This document shows positions 1 to 10,700 of a stretch of 64,000 nt of DNA, piece by piece. Position numbers and translations under genes: made by a program. The DNA is from Tubulanus polymorphus (lineage: Eukaryota; Nemertea; Palaeonemertea; Tubulaniformes; Tubulanidae). The notes beneath the pieces are model-generated. The model was not told the DNA's origin. It did not search any database and worked only from the letters and a program-made list of their open reading frames with translations. Location of the stretch: positions 7,378,001-7,442,000 of the forward strand of contig NC_134026.1 in assembly GCF_964204645.1 (NCBI RefSeq). Direction: 5' to 3'. Position 1 is the stretch's first letter. Every line of letters starts with the position of its first letter.

Positions 1-249
1 ACTTTATCTAACTTTACCCGACACAAACAGAAAACTAAAAAATCAAAACGTACAACAATAATGCTTGTAACAGTTTCACTCGCATTCGCAATATTTACAC
101 TTCCATCCACTATTACAATCTCAGAGTTTCTATACGATATATCCACACAGTATCAAAAGTGTAACTATGTAGTAACTGGGAGAGAAATTTGTGATTATTT
201 CTGTATGAAAATCATCTGTAGGAATTCAGTCACAAATAAACATGTTTGA
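1..249 (+). pseudogene. 3' end of a rhodopsin-family GPCR, lacking TM7 core (partial, runs off window)
   Basis: The frame is open from base 1 to a TGA at 247-249 and encodes the end of intracellular loop 3, TM6 and the C-tail. It is clearly a paralogue of the intact receptor at 17569-18465: both share KSKRTTIMLVTVSLAFA and the tail GREI..YFCM. Relative to that gene it has lost about 8 residues in extracellular loop 3 and about 7 residues covering the TM7 motif NFYIY. Both losses are whole codons, so the frame stays open. A class A receptor without TM7 should not fold, so I call it a pseudogene or decaying copy. The 5' part lies outside the window, so an unseen compensating exon cannot be excluded. 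It is in inverted orientation relative to the intact copy 17 kb away. Confidence 0.75.
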
Positions 250-1866
250 CTACATAGGCCTACAGCTTTTTCGAATCAATATTCTTGTTATTAATTCCCT
301 TAAATACGAAATCTTTGGAGGAAAATTGCCCTAATTCGGAATTGATTAAGAACTGCCCGGACAATAAGAAACAGTTGTAATCAGAGAATGACAGCGGGTT
401 TTGTTAGTGAGTAGTCACCACCACAACTGACCAGACTAACTTAAATGATAGGATAGTCACCTCACCTGACTGGTCACCACAGTTAAAAGGTCATATAGTT
501 CCACAGATATGCGAACAGAAAAGTCAACTCTACAAAATCTGCAAGGCACGGCTAGTAATCTTGTGTTTTGATCAGTACCCTCACCCTCAGTGATAAACAG
601 TAGCTTATAGGAAATGTAGTGAAATCACAAAGTTGGCTTAAATAGTTCTATGGTTAGACCAGAGGCCAAGATTCAAATCTCAGTGATAAAAGATAGGCCT
701 AAGGCTCAGCTAAGGTTAGGGTTGAAAGAGACGAGATTGATGGGGCTATTATTGAAGTTATGGATATTTAAACATTTTCTTAAAAATGAATTCAAGTGCT
801 CCAGGGCCCATTTCTACAGATGTGGGTTTAGTTTAAATATGGACTATAAAACAATCTAAGTCTATAAATCGTTTTAGAGGCCATGGTTCAAATGAACTCG
901 GGGTTAGGCCTAGTACCGTAAAACAGTATTTGAGCATGTTCTAAATGTCTCTTACCTCGATAGAAACAGTTTGTACATTTTCACATTCATGATTTTCTCC
1001 AATGTTGACAGCAATTCAGAAAGTTCGATATCACCAGACTGAGACAACAATAAAACATCATATCAGTACATTACCATAGAAACATTTCATCATATCAGAA
1101 AATATGCCTTTTCTAATTTTTGGGGTCAAAAACATAATGCCCCAAGGGTAAGGCCCAGAAAACCCTGTTCCTCAGAGAACTCTTTGAATTTCGACAAGAC
1201 TTTCTGCGACTTACTTGTATTAGTGAAAGTAACGTAACCATGAAGTCTCTCATTTCTTTCTCTGACAGATAGATGGTGCTATTGAAATCGTCCGATAGAA
1301 CCGTAGAACTCATTGAGTTACGTATTACGCAATACTCCTGAATACACAGTAACAACGATACTTTATGAGCGGTGACATTCTCCTTTAACTTAGCGCAATG
1401 ACCCAACATAAAAAACTGATCGTAAGACATGACTCAAAACTTCATCTGAAAAACACAACAAACATCGTGCTCAAATAGCGGGTAAAATATCTAAATAAAG
1501 TAGGGCATTCGGTTTATCACACGTACGGAAGTCTGCGAGAATCACGATATTTCAAGTTGAATCAGCAAATCATTTCTCAATTTAGGTCTGAATTAATATT
1601 TCAAAAATATGAATAAAATTTCATTTATTCCCCACTCCACGCGACCTTCAGATGGGATTCCCTAATATACAGGATTGAGCTGCTGGATTTCAATCTTAGA
1701 CAAATCCGCTTACTTAAGTTCCCGATTAAATTCACGCCATACTTTATCTCTATAACAGCCTTTTCTCCATTTGATGGCGCGTGATATATGCCTCATCACA
1801 TATCGTCTAACTACTACATGAAACGTTAAGTCCGGCAGGTTTGGTCCGGTATTTAGTGTGCGCGGA
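250..1866. other. Intergenic stretch without recognisable gene
   Basis: AT-rich DNA between the GPCR relic and the first rhotekin exon. Short open frames at 650-859 (plus) and 1113-1430 (minus) show no domain, no splice context and no codon-like pattern. The rhotekin promoter should lie within the last few hundred bases, but no TATA or initiator stands out. Confidence 0.5.
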
Positions 1867-4592
1867 ATGAAAATGGCGACGCCTTCAAAGAGAAAGCGCC
1901 AGATTCGAGATGATTCTAGCTACGAGAATTTAAACAACTTCCAGATTCTAAAACAATTGGGAAATAAACAACAGTCGAAGCGCATTAAATTGGATTTAAA
2001 TGAGGAGGAGCAGCAGCAGACTGGAGGAGCAACTGTGAACAGGAGCACGAGCAAAGTAAAGTCATGTCGATTTGACATCCTTTTAATTTTTTGATTGATT
2101 CTACTACAGTACATGTTTTTCAGAAATTCATAAAACGAAAACTACCCTAGAAGAGATATCTTCATCATCAAATCTGTTTTATTTTGTTCAAAGTGGCTAT
2201 TCTTAGGCTACGTCGCCTGTAAGAATTAACTGCCGGCTATATTTACGTCCATTCCTACCTACGGAACTGCAATCTGTACGCTAATAACTGACGCGCATGC
2301 GTACAGATGTGCGCGACTTAGAAAATTCAAGGAAAGTGTGGAGAATAGAGTTAGGCCTAGAGAAAAATAGAGCGGATCGAGCGAGACTCGAACCCGGGCC
2401 AGTAAATTACTAGTCAGTAACCTGTCTGTGGTTTAGTTTCACGATCGGATATTTTCACAAACCACAGTCAGGAATGGGAAGGTCATTTTTGTATGAAATC
2501 TTCGTCAGCCAATTTGACTGACGAGTAATTTGCCTGGCATTTCATTGTCTCTTAAGATATCCGTCAAATTTTTGTTGTAATCGACACACAACAGATTCGT
2601 AGTTTGTCTGATACCTATAACACCTCACCTGACGATCTTAATCCATGTGCAAATCGGCCGTAAAGTGAGAGTAAATTTCCGTAGAGTCAACAGCTGCCAT
2701 TTTGAAAATTACTGGAGGTGCTGGCACCTGTGGACTGAGGCCAGGACAACAGCACAAACTAACGAAGCGAAACGACGAAATTGAAAAATATTAAGAAATC
2801 AACACTTATTCACATTTTTCTTTAACCAGAATTTATTATTTCATTATTTATAATGGAAAACACGAAGATTTGAAATATAGGTTGGAAAACCATCAAAAAT
2901 AAAAATTGTCGTTTCGTCTTGAAAGTTTTATCTAAATCCTTGTAGGTCCCCTTGTCTTATCATGCCACATGTGCAATACAGAGAAATGGCGGCCAATGGC
3001 GAAATTTGTAAGCAAATTAATTAATTTCTCAAAATAATGTTGATTAATCACTCGAAACATACATAGAATTGGATTATTTCGAAAGGTACCCGTGTTAGTT
3101 TGTGAATTAAGCCATTAATTGTGGACTGAAGTGGATAGAAAGTATATTTTTGAAGTGTTACTTTTTTCAACCGTGTTTTGGTCCTTGTCATCCCTAACGT
3201 TGGTATAAGCCCATCCGATTATAAAAAGCTTACCACCAACGATTAGGTAACTAACTAGTAAATTACTAGCGCAGCATCATACCACTAGACCACTGAGCTC
3301 GCTGACAGTCGGTCGAATGTTTTAACTACATATAGCCTCACCTTACCCTAACCCTATTATCCCTTCCTGGATGTAAATATAGCCGGAAGTTAATTCTTAC
3401 GGCCAACGTAAAAATAGCCACTTTGTATTTTGTTCATCTGGTCTTGCTTTTTCATTGAAAAAGCAGCATTTCTTCTTAGAGTGATAAAATCTGTAGCAAC
3501 CACCAGTCACGTCCAGTGCAGAGGGGGTATTTTGCCTACTCTGCCTCGACTGATGATTGTTAATTTTAGTAGTAAAGGGCAATAAACTAACTGGTGTTGT
3601 GCGATGAATTCGCCATCTATCGTTTAAGTTAAGAAACAAGTCAACCGTACCAGTACGGTTTTGGCAGGCAATGAGTTAACACCGCGCGCGCCGTTTTCGA
3701 ATCAAGGATTGACTGATACCTCAAACAAAAAACTAATGTCTGTTTCAATTTGAAAGGGGGGGGGTGGGGTTGAGAGCACATCAGAATCAGGTAGCAGGAA
3801 TCATTTCATTAACCTGTCTGTGGTTTAGTTTCACGATCGGATCTTCAACTTTAATCCTGGATCGTGCGAGAACAGAATGTTCATATAAGATCTGTACTTT
3901 ATGATGGCTCATATTTAAGGGGATGGTTTTCCCAGAGCCGACTAAGTTCATTTTTGAAACAGGCACTGTCAGGTGAAAGTACAATACGTGCGGGCAGTCT
4001 GTTCCATTCGTCGATATTTTCACAAACCACATATGTTGGTATAAGCCCATCCGATTATAAAAAGCTTATCATCAACGATTAGGTAACTAACTAGCTTAGG
4101 TGTGACGAAATTGAAGTAAATTTCGTCGCTGCCTATTAGTCCTTGTCGATATTTATTTAAAGGCAAAAAATTAGTTGATCAAGAATTCAGATCGAAATGG
4201 ACTGGATCGTAATTGTGATCGGTGCAAATAGGCAAATACCGGTATGGGCCCAGATTTGACTGACTGATTTATTTAAAAACTTGATTTTTATTCAATTAAT
4301 CGATTTGTAGGTGATTGATAGCTTAATAGGATTAGGAAGATTAAGAGGATTACCTCCACGTGGTTCAACTAGAGTCTGTTCGACATTAAAAACATCGTCG
4401 GCGTCGTCTAAAGTGAATTTAAAAGAGCTCGCGGCGTCTCCATTTAGAACATTGAAGGGGAGTTTGAGACGGAAATTAGAGTCAACCTTGAGACGTCAGA
4501 GAATGAGGGGATTACAGGATTATAATCTACCCCCCTCACCTAGGCCTACCCCTGTCGCAGCCGCTAACCGGACTATCAGTACCACAGCAGCG
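1867..4592 (+). CDS. Rhotekin, alternative upstream 5' exons (long N-terminus)
   Basis: Two phase-compatible exons precede the main rhotekin body. The first runs 1867-2055 (ATG at 1867 or 1873, the latter with Kozak-like AAAATGGCG) and ends at GTAAAG. The second runs 4311-4592 after TTTGTAG and ends at GTAAGT. Both end in phase 0, as does the alternative first exon at 7702-7851, so either can join the HR1 exon at 13790. The encoded segment is about 157 residues, basic at the start (SKRKRQ and KRIKLD look like nuclear-localisation clusters), then acidic/Gln-rich, then Arg/Ser-rich. I know no domain for it. Alternative N-termini are typical of vertebrate rhotekin. What is inferred is that these exons belong to rhotekin and not to a separate upstream gene. 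Confidence 0.55.
2401..3269. mobile_element. 843-bp insertion with 13-bp flanking duplication
   Basis: AGTAAATTACTAG occurs at 2401-2413 and again at 3257-3269, bracketing an insert. The insert starts with TCAGTAACCT and ends with AGGTAACTAACT, imperfect inverted termini. Its two ends equal the two halves of the short elements at 35900-36140. The flanks (2345-2400 and 3270-3310) together read, on the minus strand, as a tRNA-like sequence. Confidence 0.6.
3805..4095. mobile_element. Second copy of the three-stem foldback element, with internal insert
   Basis: The left hairpin half (CCTGTCTGTGGTTTAG) at 3812 and right half (TTGGTATAAGCCC to AACTAACTAG) ending at 4095 are separated by about 180 bp of unrelated sequence from 3844 to about 4015. 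The same halves are adjacent in the 35.9-kb and 36.0-kb copies. Confidence 0.55.
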
Positions 4593-4674
4593 GTAAGTTC
4601 ATTCTAAATATCTGACGCACCCGCAATAAAAATTTATTCATTCGTGCAATTGAGTTCAGTTTTACTGACAGTCT

Positions 4675-4797
4675 CGGGCCTGTTGCTCAAAAATTGGTTA
4701 AAGATAACTGGCGGATAGATACCATAGTTACAATGGATTGTCATTGATGTCAACTGTCCACTGGTTAACTATAAACAATTTTTGAACAACTGGTCCC
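4675..4797. repeat. Foldback MITE, TTGCTCAAAAATTGGTT family
   Basis: The termini are inverted copies of a GGnCnnGTTGCTCAAA motif, and the internal text GGCGGATA..TACCATAGT recurs in copies at 42050-42180 and, more diverged, 45508-45632. A half copy lies at 39340-39393. It is short and has no coding capacity. Confidence 0.6.
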
Positions 4798-4799
4798 TC

Positions 4800-7701
4800 T
4801 GTACACCCTTCTGTCTGCGGGTGCTCTGTACCCCCCCCCCTCCCATTTTATCGGAACACTTTCAAAAACCGATCGTCCAAACTTCACACAAAATAGGAGG
4901 GAATATCCAGGTTCCAGGCTGCAAATATCTGAAGTTTTCTTCTGTGTCTTAAACTTGCAACATTTTACTGTTTAGAAATTTAATTTTGAATTTTAAGATT
5001 AGTGGAAGGATTTAGGCCTATTGTGCTGCTTTGTTGTGCCAGTGATTAATAGCTATAATGGTTAGAGAGTATGAAACAGTTGTTTGTATTAAAAGTCTAA
5101 TATTTGTGGAATGACTGTTCAGTTATTCAATTCAATGGTAGATATGTGACATCCTTTATGAAGAGAAACCACACTTGAATCTCGTAGTCAGTGATGTTCT
5201 ATAAACTAGGCCAGGTCTGCCTGTTATTTGTCTTTTTGTCAATATTTTTGTCATATTTTTAGCTCGAATTTTGTGAAAATGTGTCATGCACGGAATTTCT
5301 TTGTAAAATGAGTTTATAAATAGAAGCACCTCGCTCGCGAATGAGTGAGTGAGTGGAGTGGGTCTCCCGATCAGTTAGATCGATGGTTTGTGTACTGTGG
5401 CTCATGCAGACTGCTATTAAATGCTGCTGTCTCTATGATCAGTCTCGCTGGTTTTAGTAGGATCTATAAATCATGCATCCCACCAACTCCGCTGCTGTTG
5501 TCACCGAAGATTCAGATTCTATTGTTTGGACTCAGGTTTGTGTTAATATCAACTGATGTTTTTCTAGACAGTAGACACTAGCCGACTGTCTGGACCTGTG
5601 TCGATCTGTCTGTGTATGTCTGTATGTCTGTCATCAGTCGAGTTCATTATCTCAACTGTCAGCTGAATTTGTGAAATGACCAGTCGCAAGTGTATCTTTA
5701 TCTTTTGAAAATATAATTAAGTCATTCGATATGTTGGAACAGATTTTGCAACTGGTACTGGGATTATTCAGTTCTTTATGAAATAATCAGTGCCTGTCAA
5801 TATTACAACTGTCGGCTGATTTCATTATAATCTGTACCATTCAGTCTTTCGTGAACAATTGATTTTCTCTCATAATCACAATCTTATGCGATCAACTATC
5901 ATCAGTCATTCTAGACATTTTTCTTTCGAGTACAAGCCTATTATCTTTCACCGTGTTAGAATTGCGTCTCGATGAAATTGATAATCTCCATGTAGAAACC
6001 TTCTGTTGAGAAAATAATACTTCTTGCTCAATGATAGAGATGATTAGTACTCTGTTATACAGTAGCAGAAGAGTTGACTTGATTACTCATCATGCATACT
6101 CTCCATGCTGACTGACTGAGGTCACAGATCCCATTATCTATGATGATAGCAATTATGAGTCTGTCATTTAGTACTCTTCATGAATAGTGGCATCCCCCGT
6201 AAGTGGGAACCAACCTCTCGCTCACCCCCCCCTTTTAGTACAATATGTTCAATTGAATAGTTCTGATTAATATGAGATTAATTACCATTGTTTTATTGAG
6301 TTGTACCTGTTTTTGGTTATTTTAGAAGCAAAACATATTAATTATTTGTAGTAGATACAATGAACTATTAAGGGTCAGATGTAGGTGGTTAAACTGAACC
6401 CAGTAGTGGGGGACCACATTTATTGCCAGTTATCCACCGGTTAACCAGGGTGGAGGACCTACCCCTGGTTTAACCAACTTATCCCCCCGCGGTACCCCAC
6501 CTATCCGTGTCTGACTATGATAACACTGTTTCAGTCTGATGTGATCAAAGGACATATTTTTATAGCCCTCGCCGATATTTATAGAAGGAAGGAAATGCTG
6601 CCACCGGAAACTTTTCAAATACTTCCATCCGATTTTTCGACTTTGACCCAATTCATCTTTCATATAGGCCCTATATATCGGATCTGATCATTATTTGTTC
6701 AAGCCTCATATAGAGAGATCGACAGAGAGATTATTGAAGGGTGAATTTATAAGCGACATAGCCGCATAATTACCAGTCATTCACTGTGTGCATGTCTGTA
6801 CACTTATAATTAAACATATAGTCGTAGGAAATTATATCTCGTTTAAACGAGGGAAGGAAAAATATGAAATCACGGCACAGTAAATGCAGTATATGGAACT
6901 TAAGCCCGGAGCTCAGCGTGGAGCGGAATTTTATTGTCTGAGATATTTCATTGTTGAACGCTCGTTTTGTTCGTAGAAAGTTCTAATCCTTGTCAATAAC
7001 TTTCACGTCTTAGACGTTGACAGACACTAGGTCAACTCTCACTCTCTCACTCAGACTCTGCAGATACGAGCGGGCTATTTACGGCGTATTTTAACTGGAT
7101 TTTGTTAGGGAGGAGAACTTCCTGGAATTATTCGCACACTGACAGGATGTATTTGTTTCTATAGTGTTTGCGGTTTAATTGCAGTTGATTCAATGTTTAC
7201 TTGATGACTTATAAAACATATAAGGAACTGACAATTCACTGGAAATATCTTGATTTGTTGAATTTCTACATGAGTCCTGGTGTAGAATCTACAGATTTCG
7301 GAACTTTTAACTATCAGGAGTCATATGATCTACAACAGCGACTTTGATCGACTTATCGGAGTCAAATATTGGTTATTGCACTAAATGGATGATAAGATGA
7401 TAAGAATTGATTAAAATCACTAACTGCAATGACTATGCAAACCTCAAGCTGAGTTCTTGTTTTCATGATAATTGTGTTGACGCTTCTGTCCAAATGATGA
7501 CTTAGAAGTGGAAACATAAATTGGGACTCAAAAATAGGAACGACTTCAGTAATGCGTTGTATGATGACGTATGCACTTACTGAAATACCGCCTCAAAATA
7601 GAGATCAATTCAATAATGTGATGATTTCAGTTCATACTATTTACTATGCGTTCAGAGTGTTACAAACATTTGCGCGAATGAGCTTGTAGTAGTGATAAAC
7701 A
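4800..7701. other. Intron between the alternative rhotekin 5' ends
   Basis: About 2.9 kb without a recognisable exon. It contains simple C-runs (4829-4845), TG/CTG-rich text near 5600 and a CCACCGGTTAACC-type foldback near 6390-6500. The promoter for the 7702 first exon should lie in the last few hundred bases; no clear core element is visible. Confidence 0.45.
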
Positions 7702-10700
7702 ATGGAACGTCAGCGTGTTGCTGCTGTAGGGGGTGCCGCCGGGAACCACCACCGTAGACACTCTACATCCAGTGTGACCTTACCTTCTAAACAAACCGTA
7801 ATTGAAGATATGGATTTGTTCTATTTTAGACAAATGGCAGCGAAATTAGAGGTAATGTGTGTGAGAGCGGGACTGAACTCGTAACCTAAATCACTCCACT
7901 TCTATTAATTGATATGTAGACTATGTGATAATTTATCTGCTAACCTATTTAAGGTCAGGGTCGTGTATTACTGTGTAATAATTCTCTAAAAGAGTTTATG
8001 TACTGGTAGATGATTCAACTCAGAGCTAACTCTGTGTATTGCTCTCAAGTCGGACAGATTTTAGATTTTCATCGACTTTCTTGCAGTTTTAGGTTTTATT
8101 CTTAAAAAAGCTTTTTTTTCCCTGTCCAGGGTATACTGTACCCAGTTCCTTAGTTCTTGACTATATAGAGTTAATAACTCTAACTTACAGCTGTGAAACT
8201 GGAGCCTGTACTGGTGGATTCCTTCATCCCATCTAGGGCAATCTTAAGACCTGCTGCATATGGCGTCACAAGCCCCGAGGCTTGTCACGCCATATTGGGG
8301 CCTGACACGCCATGTGGTAAACGTAAAATGAAAATCAAATCCTATGCATGAGATGAAACGTCGACTAAGTCTCGCGGGTTTTTCTTCCGAAGTTGAAATA
8401 TTCGGTTGGATATTAATTTGTCTTAGATGATTAACAACGTAATATATATACATAATAAGAACTACATATTACATCGCATTTACACTAAAATGAGTTTTAC
8501 AGAATAGAAATTGATCGTTGTTTGTTAATCTAATGCAGTGTACACACATTTTGAAACACAATTTAAACAATCATATATTTCGCCAGCATATGAAAAATAC
8601 AAAAACATTACATATATATCTACTGAATGAGTTTTACAGGATAAAGATTTTAATTAACTATCTTACATTTCAATGAATCATTCATCTATTTCACATGATT
8701 TGTTGATCAATTAGTCTTAGAAGAACATGGATAATGTTAGAAAAACATATATGGTGAGCCAGGCTCCAATCTAGTGTGATCTGCAGTCATATGGCTCCTA
8801 AAATCGCTAAGCCTTCTACATGGCGTGTCAGGCCCCAAATGTTCTGCAGCCAATATGGCGTGTCAAGAGCCCCAAATTGTCTGCAGAATAGCTTCAATAA
8901 TTGAAACATGGTTTGTCGAACGGTTTTCTATGGAAGCAATTAAATTATATCTTAATTAGTTATATATTGTTCATGATTTGATAATCACAAAGCAAATACT
9001 GCTAGAAAAACCGCGATTTGTCTTCTATATGGCGTGTCAAGCCCCGAATGTTCTGCAGCCAATATGGCGTGTCAGGCCCCGAATGGTCTGCAGAATAGCT
9101 TCAATTGAAACATGGCGTGAGAGGACCCGATCAGTTTTCCTATAATTGTCACTAATTATCATAAATATTCAAAGATTTATCATTCTACATGGTTTGTCAA
9201 TCATTTAGACTTAGAAAGAAAGCAAATATTGTTTCAAAAATAGCTCCTCAAATCACGCTGTCTTCTACATGGCGTGTCAGGCCCCAAACGGTCTGCAGCC
9301 AATATGGCGTGTCAGTCCCCAAACGGTCTGCAGAATAGCTTCAATTGAGATATGGCGTGAGAGGACCCGAACGATTTTCCGTACAAACAAATGAATAATT
9401 GTCACTAATTATCATAAATATTCAAAGATTTATCATTCTACATGGTTTGTCAATCATTTAAACTTAGAAAAAAGGCAAATATTGTTTCAAAAAGCTCCTA
9501 AAATCACGCTGTCTTCTACATGGCGTGTCAAGCCCCAAACGGTCTGCAGAATAACTTCAATTGAGACATGGCGTGAGAGGACCCGATCGATTTTCCGTAC
9601 AAACAAATGAATAATTGTCATTAATTATCATAAATATTCAAAGATTTATCATTCTACATGGTTTGTCAATCATTTAAACTTAGAAAAAAGGCAAATATTG
9701 TTTCAAAAAGCTCCTAAAATCACGCTGTCTTCTACATGGCGTGTCAAGCCCCAAACGGTCTGCAGAATAACTTCAATTGAGACATGGCGTGAGAAGACCC
9801 GAACGATTTTCCGTACAAACAAATGAATAATTGTCACTAATTATCATAAATATTCAAAGATTTATCATTCTACATGGTTTGTCAATCATTTAAACTTAGA
9901 AAAAAGGCAAATATTGTTTCAAAAAGCTCCTAAAATCACGCTGTCTTCTACATGGCGTGTCAAGCCCCAAATGTTCTGCAGTCAATATGGCGTGTCAGGC
10001 CCCAAACGGTCTGCAGAATAGCTTCAATTGAGACATGGCGTGAGAAGACCCGAATGATTTTCCGTACAAACTAATGAATAATTGTCATTAATTATCATAA
10101 ATATTCAAAGATTTATCATTCTCCGTGGATTGTCAGTCATTTAGACTCAGAAAAAAGGCAAATATTGTTTCAAAAATAGCTCCTCAAATCACGCTGTCTT
10201 TCACATGGCGTGTCAGGCCCCAAATGTTCTGCAGCCAATATGGCGTGTCAGGCCCCAAACGGTCTGCAGAATAGCTTCAATTGAGACATGGCGTGAGAAG
10301 ACCCGAACGATTTTCCGTACAAACAAATGAATAATTGTCATTGATTATCATAAATATTCAAAGATTTATCATTCTACGTGGATTGTCAATCATTTAGACT
10401 TAGAAAAAAAGGCAAATATTGTTTCAAAAAGCTCCTCAAATCACGCTGTCTTTCACATGGCGTGTCAGGCCCCAAATGTTCTGCAGTCAATATGGCGTGT
10501 CAGGCCCCAAACGGTCTGCAGAATAGCTTCAATTGAGACATGGCGTGAGAAGACCCGAACGATTTTCCGTACAAACAAATGAATAATTGTCATTGATTAT
10601 CATAAATATTCAAAGATTTATCATTCTACGTGGATTGTCAATCATTTAGACTTAGAACAAAAGGCAAATATTGTTTCAAAAAGCTCCTAAAATCACGCTG

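Noticed and set aside
1113-1430. 105-residue minus-strand open frame upstream of rhotekin
   Set aside because: No domain or similarity, atypical start context, no splice partners.
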